Assembly: GCA_963839515.1 (NCBI GenBank)
Contig: CAWIVN010000002.1
Location: 62,001 to 126,000, forward strand
DNA from: Fredericiella sp963839515
GTDB taxonomy: Bacteria > Chloroflexota > Anaerolineae > Caldilineales > Caldilineaceae
Direction of reading: 5' to 3'
DNA: 64,000 bases
The notes beneath the pieces were generated by a model. It was not told where the DNA came from and searched no databases. It saw only the letters and a list, made by a program, of their open reading frames with translations. Positions 16,595-25,675 of the stretch are shown here, one piece after another (the first letter of the stretch is position 1; the number at the start of each line of letters is the position of its first letter). The translations under genes and the position numbers were made by a program.

Positions 16595-17416
16595 ATGACT
16601 AGGCGCAAATTGCGTTCGCTTTTCAACAACGTGCTGGCCGTGGTCGTCAGCCTGATCATGTTTATCCCAGTCTACCTGGTGGTGGTCAACTCACTCAAGA
16701 CGAAGGCCGAGTCCAGCTCGATGAGCGTGGCCCTGCCCACCTCGCTCAACTGGTCGAACTTCGCTATCGTGATCGAACGCGGAAAGCTCCTCACGGCCTT
16801 TGGGAACAGCGTGCTCTATTCGGTGGGCGCCACGCTCATCGGCGTGACACTGGCCGCGCTCGCCGCCTATGTGCTGTCGCGCAACCGCAGCCGCTTAAAC
16901 CGCTGGGTCTATTTCTTCATCATCATGGGCATTGCCATGCCCACCAACTTCGTCACTTTGATGAAGGTGATGCAGACGACGGGGCTTATCAACACGCAGA
17001 TCGGCATCATTCTGCTCTACGCTTCCTCTTCCATTCCCTTTAGCGTCTTCTTGATCTATGCCTTTGTCGAGACGCTGCCGCGTGAATTGGACGAAGCGGC
17101 CATTGTGGATGGCTGTGGGCCCTTCCGGCTCTTTTTCTCGATTATTTACCCCTTGCTGACGCCCGTCTTGGTAACTGCCGGCATTCTCAACCTGCTCGGC
17201 ATCTGGAACGAGTTCCTGCTGCCGCTCTACTATCTCAATCGCAGCACCTACTGGCCCATGACGCTGGCCGTCTACAACTTCTTTGGCCAGTACCAGGCCG
17301 ACTGGAGCCTGGTTTCAGCCGACATCGTCCTGACCATCCTGCCGGTCATCATCATCTACCTGTTTGCCCAACGTTTCATTCTCTCCGGCATGACGGCCGG
17401 TTCGGTCAAAGGTTAA
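16595..17416 (+). CDS. Sugar ABC transporter permease (MalG type)
   Basis: 273 residues with six membrane segments. The EAA loop reads LPRELDEAAIVDGCGPFRLFFSIIYPLL, and the C-terminus GMTAGSVKG is the typical MalG end. It forms the translocation pore with the preceding permease. The next gene starts 6 nt after its stop, so the operon continues. Confidence 0.9.
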   Translation: MTRRKLRSLFNNVLAVVVSLIMFIPVYLVVVNSLKTKAESSSMSVALPTSLNWSNFAIVIERGKLLTAFGNSVLYSVGATLIGVTLAALAAYVLSRNRSRLNRWVYFFIIMGIAMPTNFVTLMKVMQTTGLINTQIGIILLYASSSIPFSVFLIYAFVETLPRELDEAAIVDGCGPFRLFFSIIYPLLTPVLVTAGILNLLGIWNEFLLPLYYLNRSTYWPMTLAVYNFFGQYQADWSLVSADIVLTILPVIIIYLFAQRFILSGMTAGSVKG

Positions 17417-17421
17417 CGCTC

Positions 17422-18492
17422 ATGCAGCACGCGCACTGGAAAGAGAACTGGGGGGAGTCCCGGCAACACTATCTCGACTGGTGGGCCGGCAGGGGCCTGG
17501 TCGTCAGCATGTGGGAGCACTTGGAGCAGGAAGGCCCTCCGCATGAAGTGGCACCACAGCCCCCCCCGGCTCGCGACCTCCAGCAATACTGGTTTGACCC
17601 TGACTGGCGCGCCGCCAACCTTCACTACCGGCTTTCGCGCAGTTCATTTAAGGCCGACATTCCGGCCGTCGCCAATACTCATTTCGGCCCCGGCTCGCTG
17701 GCCGCCATCTTGGGCGCCGAACTGGAGGGCAGCCAGGAAACCATTTGGATTCACCCACGGCCGCAGGACAGCGACGCGATCGTGCTCGACCCCGCCAACC
17801 GCTGGTGGCGTCTGCATCTCGACCTGGTCAGCGCCTGCAAGCTCTTGTCGCAAGGTCGCTACTATGTCGGCTGCCCTGACTTGATCGAGGGCCTCGACAC
17901 CCTGGCGGGACTGCGCGGGACCCAGCCCGTCCTCCTCGACACGGTGGATCGCCCCGAGGATCTCGAGTGCCAGCTACAAGCGGTCAACGACATCTGGTTT
18001 GAAGTCTTCGACCGTATCTACGAGATTATCAATGAAGAAGGCGAGATGGCCTTCTGCTACTTCTCGCTCTGGGGACCGGGCAAGGTGGCTAAGCTGCAAA
18101 GCGACATCTCGATCATGATGTCGCCCCCCAGCTTCCGCCAGTTTGTCCAGCCCTATATCCGCCAGCAGTGCCGGTGGCTCGACTACTCGCTCTACCATCT
18201 CGACGGCGTGGGCGCTATCCGCCACCTTGACGCCCTGCTCGAGATCGAGGAGCTTAACGCCATCCAGTGGACACCCGGCGTCGGCCAGCCGCAGGGGGGC
18301 GACCCGCGCTGGTACGACCTCTATCAACGCATTCGCGGCGGCGGCAAGGCCGTCATGGCGAGTTGGGTTGAAGTCGACGAACTCCAGCCCCTGCTCGACA
18401 CTGTCGGCCCCCAAGGCGTCCATGTCCTCATGCACTTCGAGACCGAACACGATATCGACCGGGCGCTGAAGATTGCCGAGGCGTATCGTTGA
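17422..18492 (+). CDS. Uroporphyrinogen decarboxylase-like protein of unknown substrate
   Basis: 356 residues resembling the URO-D/corrinoid methyltransferase fold (TIM barrel): EMAFCYFSLWGPGKVAKLQSD, ISIMMSPPSFRQFVQPYIRQ, YSLYHLDGVGAIRHLDALLE, LNAIQWTPGVGQP and VHVLMHFETEHDIDRALKIA. It lacks the HemE N-terminal arginine motif, so it is unlikely to make coproporphyrinogen. Relatives of this kind often sit in sugar or glycoside operons with no proven role. Here it lies between the permease and GH31 genes with very short gaps, so it is co-expressed with sugar uptake. A demethylase acting on methylated sugars is one possibility, not shown. Confidence 0.7.
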   Translation: MQHAHWKENWGESRQHYLDWWAGRGLVVSMWEHLEQEGPPHEVAPQPPPARDLQQYWFDPDWRAANLHYRLSRSSFKADIPAVANTHFGPGSLAAILGAELEGSQETIWIHPRPQDSDAIVLDPANRWWRLHLDLVSACKLLSQGRYYVGCPDLIEGLDTLAGLRGTQPVLLDTVDRPEDLECQLQAVNDIWFEVFDRIYEIINEEGEMAFCYFSLWGPGKVAKLQSDISIMMSPPSFRQFVQPYIRQQCRWLDYSLYHLDGVGAIRHLDALLEIEELNAIQWTPGVGQPQGGDPRWYDLYQRIRGGGKAVMASWVEVDELQPLLDTVGPQGVHVLMHFETEHDIDRALKIAEAYR

Positions 18493-18504
18493 AATGAGCC
18501 AACC

Positions 18505-21015
18505 ATGTCTAGCTTGACCTACGAGACCAAAGCCGACGGCCTGCACATTCAAACGCCTACCTGCTGGCTGCTGCTCACTCCCTACACGCCGCAAACCATC
18601 CGCGTCCGCTGCAGCGCCAGGCCGGAGTTCAGCACACGCCAGAGCCTGATGGTCGTCGCCCAACCTCAGGTCGGCGCCGGCTTCACCGTCACAGAAACGG
18701 GCGATGCCTTGCTGTTCGCGACGTCCGCCGTCACCATTGCCGTCGACAAGCGTACAGCCGCCTTCACCTATTTAGACAGCCAGGGGAATTTACTGGCAAA
18801 GGAGCCCGCCCGCGGCGGCAAGACGCTTATGCCCGTCGACGTGGTTGTCTCCGTTTTCGACGAGGCCACGGCCATGGAGACCGGCGTCACCGCCGACGGC
18901 GTGCGCGTGCGCGCCCGCAATGTGCGCCAGGTGGTGGACCGCCAGGCGTATCACACCAAGCTCGAATTTGAGTGGGCCGCCGGCGAGGCAATCTATGGAC
19001 TGGGCTCACACGAAGAAGGCATGCTCAACCTGCGCGGGCAACACCAGTTTCTCTACCAGCAGAATATGAAGGCAGTGGTCCCCGTCCTCGTCTCCACGCG
19101 CGGCTATGGCATTCTCGTCGACGCCTATTCGTTGATGACCTTTCACGACGACGCGTTTGGTTCCTACTTGTGGACAGAGTACGCCGACGAACTGGACTTC
19201 TACTTTGCCTACGGCCCCGAACTAGACCAGGTTGTGCACGAACTGCGCCATCTGACCGGCCCTGCCCCCATGCTGCCCAAGTGGGCGTTCGGTTATATCC
19301 AGTCCAAGGAGCGCTACGTTTCGCAAGCCGAATTGGTCGAAGTCGTGCAGGGGTACCGCCGCCGCCAACTGCCGCTCGACTGCATCGTGCTCGACTGGCG
19401 GTCGTGGGTGGGCGATCTCTGGGGGCAAAAGACACTTGACCCTGACCGCTTCCCCAATCCGGACGGCATGATGCACGACCTGCACGACCTGCACGCGCAC
19501 CTGATGGTCTCGATCTGGCCCATTATGAAGCCGGGCGGCGCCAACTGGCAGGAAATGCACGACCAGGACTTTTTGCTCGGCAACCAGGCTACCTATGACG
19601 CCTTCAACCCCGCTGCCCGCGCCCTGTACTGGCAGCAGGCCGATCAAGGTCTGTTCCGCCACGGCATCGATGCCTGGTGGTGCGACTGCACCGAGCCCTT
19701 CGAGGCCGACTGGGCCGGGGCATGCAAGCCTGAGCCGGAAGAACGCCTGCGCATCAATACGGACGAAGCCAAGCGCTATCTCGACCCACAGTTTATCAAT
19801 GCCTATTCTCTGCTCCACTCGCAGGGCATCTATGCTGGGCAGCGCCAGGTCTCGGGCGAAAAGCGCGTGCTCAATCTCACCCGTTCCGCCTACATGGGCC
19901 AGCACCGCTACGCTACCATTACCTGGTCCGGCGACGTCACCGCCACGTGGGACACGCTGCGCAAGCAGATCGCCGACGGCCTCAACTTCTGCGCAACCGG
20001 ATCTCCTTATTGGACGCTCGACGTCGGCGCCTTTTTTGTGCAAAACAAGCCCGACCTCTGGTTCTGGAGCGGTGACTACGATCAAGGCGTGGCCGACGCC
20101 GGCTATCGCGAGCTCTTCGTGCGCTGGTTTCAGTATGCCACCTTCCTGCCTATGTTGCGTGCCCACGGCACCGATACGCCGCGCGAGATTTGGCGCTTTG
20201 GCGAACCTGGCCAGCCTGCATACGACGCATTAGTCAAGTTCCTGTATCTGCGCTACCAGCTGATGCCCTACATCTACTCGTTGGCCGGTTGGACGACACA
20301 TCAGGACTACACCATGCTGCGGTTGTTGGCGTTCGACTTTCGCGGCGATCCCAACGCGTACGATGTGCGCGACCAGTTCATGTTCGGGCCGGCATTCTTG
20401 GTGTGCCCGATCACGGAGCCGATGCGCGCCCAACACGGGCACGTGGGCGTGCCCCCCAACCCGCACGAGGGCGTGCGGGCTACGCGGGATGAGGGCGGGG
20501 CGCGGAGTGAAGGCGGGGCACGGGGTGAGGGCGGGGCGCGGGGTGAAGGCGGTGGCAGTCTGCGGGATGTGTATCTGCCGGCGGGCAACGACTGGTATGA
20601 TTTCTGGACTGGCGAACGCCTGGCGGGAGGGCAAACGGTTTTGGCCAGTGCCGGACTCAGTACGCTGCCGCTGTATGTGCGCGCTGGCTCCATCGTCCCC
20701 ATGACCAAACAGCAGCAATATGTGGACGAACTACCCGATGTTCCTGTCGAACTGCACATTTATCCCGGCCAAGACGGAGCATTCCAACTGTATGAAGATG
20801 CAGGCAACAGTTATGATTACGAACAGGGCGCCTTTGCGACCATTGACATGCGCTGGCAGGATGCCGCCCGCCGCCTGACCATCGGCAGCCGTCAGGGCCA
20901 CTATCCCGGCATGCAGCAACAGCGCGAGTTTGTCGTAGTTCTCGGCAAGCAATGCACATCCGTAATCTACACGGGGCATGAACTAACCGTGGCTCTACCC
21001 GGATCGGCCGCGTAG
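18505..21015 (+). CDS. GH31 family glycosidase (alpha-glucosidase/alpha-xylosidase)
   Basis: 836 residues. A beta-sandwich lies at about 1-230, then the TIM barrel. The retaining nucleophile is Asp394 in WWCDCTEPF; the acid/base is Asp477 in WSGDVTATWDTL. FGYIQSKERY and CIVLDWRSW are also characteristic. No signal peptide is visible, so it acts in the cytoplasm on imported oligosaccharide. An oddity: residues 643-662 are encoded by a copy of REP-like family A, and 662-685 by four 18-nt repeats (DEGGAR-type). Both lie in a C-terminal loop just before LRDVYLPAGNDWYDFWTGE, where they can be tolerated. Alpha-xylosidase or alpha-glucosidase cannot be decided from sequence. Confidence 0.9.
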   Translation: MSSLTYETKADGLHIQTPTCWLLLTPYTPQTIRVRCSARPEFSTRQSLMVVAQPQVGAGFTVTETGDALLFATSAVTIAVDKRTAAFTYLDSQGNLLAKEPARGGKTLMPVDVVVSVFDEATAMETGVTADGVRVRARNVRQVVDRQAYHTKLEFEWAAGEAIYGLGSHEEGMLNLRGQHQFLYQQNMKAVVPVLVSTRGYGILVDAYSLMTFHDDAFGSYLWTEYADELDFYFAYGPELDQVVHELRHLTGPAPMLPKWAFGYIQSKERYVSQAELVEVVQGYRRRQLPLDCIVLDWRSWVGDLWGQKTLDPDRFPNPDGMMHDLHDLHAHLMVSIWPIMKPGGANWQEMHDQDFLLGNQATYDAFNPAARALYWQQADQGLFRHGIDAWWCDCTEPFEADWAGACKPEPEERLRINTDEAKRYLDPQFINAYSLLHSQGIYAGQRQVSGEKRVLNLTRSAYMGQHRYATITWSGDVTATWDTLRKQIADGLNFCATGSPYWTLDVGAFFVQNKPDLWFWSGDYDQGVADAGYRELFVRWFQYATFLPMLRAHGTDTPREIWRFGEPGQPAYDALVKFLYLRYQLMPYIYSLAGWTTHQDYTMLRLLAFDFRGDPNAYDVRDQFMFGPAFLVCPITEPMRAQHGHVGVPPNPHEGVRATRDEGGARSEGGARGEGGARGEGGGSLRDVYLPAGNDWYDFWTGERLAGGQTVLASAGLSTLPLYVRAGSIVPMTKQQQYVDELPDVPVELHIYPGQDGAFQLYEDAGNSYDYEQGAFATIDMRWQDAARRLTIGSRQGHYPGMQQQREFVVVLGKQCTSVIYTGHELTVALPGSAA
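20432..20489 (+). repeat. REP-like family A copy inside the GH31 gene
   Basis: Almost identical to 4282-4338, including both hairpins and the CTACGCGGGA end. Small differences are TG for AA in the first loop and one extra A between the hairpins. It is read in frame as part of the glycosidase. Confidence 0.7.
20488..20559 (+). repeat. Four 18-nt tandem repeats inside the GH31 gene
   Basis: Units at 20488-20505, 20506-20523, 20524-20541 and 20542-20559 follow GGTGARGGCGGGGCRCGG, encoding DEGGAR, SEGGAR, GEGGAR and GEGGGS. The unit length is a multiple of three, so the number can change without breaking the frame. Confidence 0.75.
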
Positions 21016-21040
21016 CCCGCATGCTTTTATACTGGCCGCC

Positions 21041-21115
21041 CGCCACGCCCGCGTGCGGGACACAGGACACGCCAGGCGCGGCAAGCTACGCACCGTGCCC
21101 GTGTTCCTGTTCATG
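21041..21115 (-). repeat. Degenerate REP-like family A copy, reverse orientation
   Basis: On the minus strand AGGAACACGGGCACG matches the start of the element at 4280, and CCGCACGCGGGCG matches the second hairpin. The centre is diverged. It lies between the GH31 and LacI genes. Confidence 0.5.
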
Positions 21116-21141
21116 TATCGTTTTGAAAGCCAGGTGACTGC

Positions 21142-22206
21142 GTGGGAAAAGGCGTTGGGGGACCAAGGGTCCCCTTCAAGAAAACAACCATCATCGATAT
21201 TGCCAAGGCCGCCGGCGTATCGGTCTCCACCGTCTCGCGCATCCTTAACAACAAGCCGGATGTCGCCGAAGAGACGCGCCAGCGCGTCCTCAAGATCATC
21301 GAAGAGCAGCGCTTCGCGCCCCAGATGTCGTGGCAGCAGCTGCGTTCGGGCAAGAGCCGTTTTATCACCCTGCACTTCCCGCAGGACTTCAACCCACCTT
21401 CGCAGGCAATCATTACCAGCGCAGCCTTGCGCTGCGAGCAGACGGGCTATTCGCTCAACCTGATCGTCGGCGCGCTCGACGAGAATGACCTGCTCGCCAT
21501 TTACCGCAGCGGGCAAGCTGACGCCACCATCCTGGTCGAAATTCTTACTCACGACTGGCGCGTCGACTTGCTGCGCCGGCATGGGCTACCTTTTGTCATG
21601 ATCGGCCGCTGCGCCGATCTCGACGGCCTCAGCTATGTCGACTTTGACAGTGGCGCCGGCATGACCGATGCTGTTACGCATCTAGCGGCCCTCGGCCACC
21701 GCCATGTCGGACTTATCACGCTTGGCCAGGTTACGGCCCAAAAAGAGTATGGCTTTACCACGTGGGCGCACCAAGGCTATGAGGCGGCCTGCCGCCAATA
21801 CAATCTACCCACCTGCTGGCGCACGGCCGAGCTCAACACCCACACCGTAATGGCTGCCGTGCTCGACCTGCTGCGCACCAACCCGCAGATTACCGCCGTG
21901 GTCACGCCGCAGGATTCAGCTGTACCCGGTATCCTCAAGGCAGCCGCCGCCCTAGGTCTGCGCATCCCCGACGACATTTCCATCGTCGGATTGCTTGACG
22001 AAGCCTTTGCCGAGATGACAACACCGCCACTGACCGCACTCAGCTTCCCCTCCCGTGAGATGGGCGAGGCCGCCGTCGACATGCTGATCGCTCAACTCAA
22101 CGACGACGCATTGCCCCCGCAGCAGATGCTCATCCGCCCGCGCCTGTATGTGCGCGGCAGCACCGGGCCGGTGCGCAGCACACAGATAGCGCAGCAGCAA
22201 TCTTGA
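21142..22206 (+). CDS. LacI family transcriptional regulator
   Basis: 354 residues. Helix-turn-helix and hinge at about 14-60: TTIIDIAKAAGVSVSTVSRILNNK, the standard LacI DNA-reading motif. The periplasmic-binding-protein-like sensor domain follows (about 70-340): VTHLAALGHRHVGLITLGQ and GLRIPDDISIVGLLDEAFAEMTTPPLTAL. The start is GTG 21142 with AGGTGA upstream. It sits inside the sugar operon and most likely represses it through the tandem operators at 14078-14118, released by the imported sugar. It may also act on the LacI-type operator at 4625. Confidence 0.9.
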   Translation: MGKGVGGPRVPFKKTTIIDIAKAAGVSVSTVSRILNNKPDVAEETRQRVLKIIEEQRFAPQMSWQQLRSGKSRFITLHFPQDFNPPSQAIITSAALRCEQTGYSLNLIVGALDENDLLAIYRSGQADATILVEILTHDWRVDLLRRHGLPFVMIGRCADLDGLSYVDFDSGAGMTDAVTHLAALGHRHVGLITLGQVTAQKEYGFTTWAHQGYEAACRQYNLPTCWRTAELNTHTVMAAVLDLLRTNPQITAVVTPQDSAVPGILKAAAALGLRIPDDISIVGLLDEAFAEMTTPPLTALSFPSREMGEAAVDMLIAQLNDDALPPQQMLIRPRLYVRGSTGPVRSTQIAQQQS

Positions 22207-22230
22207 GACGATAGAAATCGAGAAAAGCAC

Positions 22231-23325
22231 ATGAAACCGCTTGGATTGGGCGTTCTTGGCCTTGGCGAAGGCCGCAGCATTATCTCGGCCGGCGTACACA
22301 GCGATCTATGGGACGTCGTCTGTCTGTGCGACACCAACGCCGCCCTTGCCCAGGAGCGCTGCGCTGAGTTTGGCCTGACCGGCTATACCACCGACTACGA
22401 TGCCATGCTGACCGACCCTGCCATCGACGTCGTCGGCATCTACACGCCCGACCATCTACACGCCGCCCACGTCATCCGCGCGCTCGACGCAGGCAAGCAT
22501 GTCATCTGCACCAAGCCCTTTATTGACAATCTCTCCCGCGCCGCCGACGTGCTTGCCGCCCAGGCACGCAGCGGCAAGCAGGTAATGGTGGGCCAAAGCA
22601 CACGCTTCTTTGCTCCCTTCGTACGCCAACGCCAGCACTATGAAAGCGGCGCCTTGGGTGAGTTGACCACTGTCGAGGCATCCTACAACGCCGATCACCG
22701 CTGGTTTTTGAAGAAGCCGTGGGCGCGCCAGCCCTCCTTTAAATGGCTTTACGGCGGCATCAGTCACCCGGCCGACCTGGTGCGCTGGTACTTGCCCGAC
22801 ATCGTCGAAGTCATGGGTTACGCCTATCTCAGCAACAACGGCCGTGCCGGGGGCCTGGCCAACCCTGACACATACCATTTCGTACTCAAGGCGGCCGACG
22901 GCCGCATCGCCCGCGTCACGGGCGTCTATTCCTGTCCCATCGTCCCCGTCGAACGCGACAGCGGGATGACGTGCATTCTGCGCTGCGACGACGGCGCCAG
23001 CCAGGCCGACTATCACGAACTGCGCTACTCCTGGAAGATCGGCGATCAGGCGGCCATTGAATCCTTCGAATCCCAGCGCGACTACTTCTTCCGCTTTGGC
23101 GGCGTCAGCCACCACGCCGGCGAGTATCAGAACTACATCGAATACTTTGCTCGCTGCCTGGAGAGCGGCGCAACGCCTAAGCCTGATGCGGCTGAAGGCA
23201 TCGTCACTGTCGCCTTAATGCAGGCCATGGACGAAGCTGCGCAAACTGGCGTCCCCGTCAAGATGGTCGACGTCCTCGCTCGTTACAACCTCGCAGGTCA
23301 CGTTAGCGACGTGACACGACCATGA
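22231..23325 (+). CDS. Gfo/Idh/MocA family oxidoreductase
   Basis: 364 residues. The N-terminal Rossmann fold opens with GLGVLGLGEGRSIISAGVHS. The nicotinamide-binding lysine appears in the motif CTKPFIDN (usually EKPL), and GGISHPADLVRWYLPD marks the catalytic region with the conserved histidine. The family oxidises or reduces sugars, inositols and their derivatives. As last gene of the operon it probably acts on the sugar released by the GH31 enzyme. No signal peptide, so cytoplasmic. Confidence 0.88.
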   Translation: MKPLGLGVLGLGEGRSIISAGVHSDLWDVVCLCDTNAALAQERCAEFGLTGYTTDYDAMLTDPAIDVVGIYTPDHLHAAHVIRALDAGKHVICTKPFIDNLSRAADVLAAQARSGKQVMVGQSTRFFAPFVRQRQHYESGALGELTTVEASYNADHRWFLKKPWARQPSFKWLYGGISHPADLVRWYLPDIVEVMGYAYLSNNGRAGGLANPDTYHFVLKAADGRIARVTGVYSCPIVPVERDSGMTCILRCDDGASQADYHELRYSWKIGDQAAIESFESQRDYFFRFGGVSHHAGEYQNYIEYFARCLESGATPKPDAAEGIVTVALMQAMDEAAQTGVPVKMVDVLARYNLAGHVSDVTRP

Positions 23326-23414
23326 CGTTTCGCCCGGCCTCTTCTATCCAGCCCATTGCACAAACACAGAAGTTGCAATACACTGACAGACAGGATAATA
23401 GAGGGGAGGGTATG

Positions 23415-23741
23415 ATGCCAGAAGATACTGTCACCATCGGTCAGGTCAAGAGGGATATCTCTGATCTCGTCAATCGAGTTGCCTATCGGGGCGATCGCAT
23501 CTTGCTCACGTCACGCGGCAAGCCAAAGGCTGCGCTGGTCAGCATGGCAGATTACGAGCGGCTCAAGCGCCAGGAGAGCGATCCCCAACTTGCCTACTGG
23601 AACCAGTGGCTGCTGCGCGCCGAAGACCTGTCCCGCACCATTCGCGAGCGCCGTCACGGAGAGTACGTTGCGCTTGAGGCGTTGGAGCAAGATGAAGAAT
23701 CCGATCTAGAGCAGCGCGACGATGATCATCTTGCAGAGTGA
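23415..23741 (+). CDS. Phd/YefM-family antitoxin
   Basis: 108 residues. The N-terminal half is the Phd/YefM DNA-binding fold: VTIGQVKRDISDLVNRVAYR, then DRILLTSRGKPKAALVSMADYERL. The acidic C-terminal tail (QDEESDLEQRDDD) would wrap around a toxin. ATG 23415 is used, 5 nt after GAGGGGAGGG; ATG 23412 is too close to it. Its end overlaps the start of a PIN-like toxin remnant by 20 nt, the usual arrangement of such pairs. Confidence 0.8.
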   Translation: MPEDTVTIGQVKRDISDLVNRVAYRGDRILLTSRGKPKAALVSMADYERLKRQESDPQLAYWNQWLLRAEDLSRTIRERRHGEYVALEALEQDEESDLEQRDDDHLAE

Positions 23742-23913
23742 TGTACTGGTAGTGGATGCCTGCATTGGCTATCGCCTGTTTATCCCCAATCCCGAACAGG
23801 CAATGCTGCGCACCCTGATCTCCGCCAAACTTGAGAGTGGCTGCCGGACAAACCGTTCATTCTTGACTGGCAGTGCCCAAACGCCTCCTGAGACAAATTT
23901 GCGATCATCCTAA
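23722..23913 (+). pseudogene. Truncated VapC/PIN-domain toxin
   Basis: Only 63 residues. The beginning VLVVDACIGYRLFIPNPEQ matches the first strand and helix of PIN-domain ribonucleases, with the first catalytic aspartate (VVDA). After about residue 38 the similarity ends and the remaining acidic residues of the active site are absent; intact PIN toxins are 125-150 residues. It overlaps the antitoxin gene. The toxin is therefore dead while the antitoxin remains intact. Confidence 0.6.
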
Positions 23914-23926
23914 ACCGATCTATAAT
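23899..23926 (+). promoter_or_regulatory. Promoter of the ribose-type ABC operon
   Basis: TTGCGA (23899-23904), a 16-bp spacer and TATAAT (23921-23926), a perfect -10 box, about 150 bp before the ATPase start. It overlaps the end of the toxin remnant. Confidence 0.6.
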
Positions 23927-24077
23927 TATTTCTGCCGCTTTCAGAACAGATTCGGAATTGCCAGCCGCTATACTCAGTGCGCTCACTCCCTGGCCAAGAC
24001 CGAGCGGCGATTCACCACATGCACAGAACGCAATCTCCCTCATTTATGCGCGTCACTTTGAATCAGGACCGGAAGCA

Positions 24078-25664
24078 ATGACTGATGGTCAACCGCAGGT
24101 TGCTCTCCAGGGGCCGCTGCCACGCTCTGATTCTCAGGGTCCGGACCTGCTGCGCGTCGAGAACCTGACCAAGGCATTCTCCGGCGTGGAAGTCCTCAAG
24201 AATCTCACGCTCGGCATCCGGTCGGGCGAGATTATGGGGGTGATCGGCGAAAACGGCGCCGGCAAGTCCACCTTTATGAAGTTGATCAGCGGTGTCTACG
24301 CTCCTACCAGCGGCCGCATTCTCTTTGATGGCCAGCCCGTACGCATTGCCAACCCGATTGCCGCCAAGCGCCTGGGTATCGCCATGATCCCGCAGGAGTT
24401 CAATCTCATCGACCCCCTGCGCGTCTATGAAAATATTTTTCTCGGCCGCGAATTGCGCCGCGCCGGAATCCTCGATCGCAACCGCATGATCGAAGAAGCA
24501 CGCCGTCTATTTGCCGCCCTCGTCACCGATGTTCCACCAGACTCTCTGGTCGGCGACCTTAGCGTGGCCCAAAAGCAGATGGTCGAGATCGCCAAGGCCA
24601 TGAGCCAGGAGTCGCGCGTCCTTATCCTTGACGAGCCGACCACCGTACTTTCACGTGCCGAGATTGATGCCCTCTTTGCCATCATGCGCGACTTTGCCGC
24701 CAAGGGCGGGGCAGTCTTCTTTGTCTCGCACAAGCTGGCCGAGGTGCGCGAGATCTGTGACCGCGTGCTCGTCCTGCGCGATGGGGACTTTATCAGCCTT
24801 GACCCGGTTGCTGCCCTTGACGAACACGAGATGGCACGCCGCATGGTAGGCCGCGAGCTTAGCGAAACCTTCCCGCCCAAGGCCACGGCCGGCCAGCCGG
24901 ACGGTAACGGATCTGAGCCCCTCGTTCTTGCCGTGCGCGGCCTGACAGTGCCGGGCTGTATCGAAGATGTCTCTTTCACCCTGCAACGCGGCGAAATTCT
25001 GGGGATCGCCGGTCTCATGGGCGCCGGGCGCACCGAACTTGGCGAAACCCTGATGGGGCTGCGCAAGCCGCAGTCCGGCATAGTCGAAGTCGAAGGCAAG
25101 CCAGTCCACATCCAGAGCCCGCGCGACGCCATGGACGCCGGTATCGCCTATCTTTCCGAAGACCGCCAGGGCCGCGGCCTGCTCCTCCAGTATGATACGG
25201 TGGTCAACATTACACTCGCCTCGCTCAAGCAGTACGCCCAATTCTTTATCCAGGGACGCAAGGCGCAAGAGCGCGCCCGCTATTATGTGAACAGCTTTAA
25301 CATCCGGGTCCCTTCCCTCTCGGATGACCTGTCACATCTCAGCGGCGGCAACCAGCAGAAGGTTTATCTCGCCAAGTGGCTCGACACAGCGCCCCACATT
25401 CTGATCCTGGACGAGCCGACGCGCGGCGTAGACGTGGGTGCACGGCATGAGATCTACGGCTTTATCCACGAACTGGTCGCCAACGGCCTCGCCTGCATCC
25501 TCATTTCATCCGAGTTGGAAGAGATTCTGGGTCTTTCCAACCGCGTGATCGTGATGCGCGGCGGCCGCATAGCAGGAGAGTTGGGCGAAGACGAACTGAG
25601 CGAGCAAGAGATTATGTATTACGCAACCGGCTTGAAGGTGCAGGAAGTAACTGTAGCGGAGTAA
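24078..25664 (+). CDS. Sugar ABC transporter, double ATP-binding protein (RbsA/MglA type)
   Basis: 528 residues with two ATP-binding cassettes. The first has Walker A GENGAGKST at 58-66, signature LSVAQKQMVEIAKAMS and Walker B LILDEPTTVLS. The second has the degenerate GLMGAGRTELGE loop, LSGGNQQKVYLAKWL and LILDEPTRGVDVG. The ATG at 24078 is preferred over the longer frame from 23958, because homology begins with LLRVENLTKAFSGVEVLKNL. Operon order ATPase-permease-binding protein with short gaps. Confidence 0.9.
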   Translation: MTDGQPQVALQGPLPRSDSQGPDLLRVENLTKAFSGVEVLKNLTLGIRSGEIMGVIGENGAGKSTFMKLISGVYAPTSGRILFDGQPVRIANPIAAKRLGIAMIPQEFNLIDPLRVYENIFLGRELRRAGILDRNRMIEEARRLFAALVTDVPPDSLVGDLSVAQKQMVEIAKAMSQESRVLILDEPTTVLSRAEIDALFAIMRDFAAKGGAVFFVSHKLAEVREICDRVLVLRDGDFISLDPVAALDEHEMARRMVGRELSETFPPKATAGQPDGNGSEPLVLAVRGLTVPGCIEDVSFTLQRGEILGIAGLMGAGRTELGETLMGLRKPQSGIVEVEGKPVHIQSPRDAMDAGIAYLSEDRQGRGLLLQYDTVVNITLASLKQYAQFFIQGRKAQERARYYVNSFNIRVPSLSDDLSHLSGGNQQKVYLAKWLDTAPHILILDEPTRGVDVGARHEIYGFIHELVANGLACILISSELEEILGLSNRVIVMRGGRIAGELGEDELSEQEIMYYATGLKVQEVTVAE

Positions 25665-25675
25665 AGACACAAGTC

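Noticed and set aside
20432..20559. CRISPR array
   Set aside because: The repeats are contiguous 18-nt units without spacers, read in frame in a glycosidase gene.
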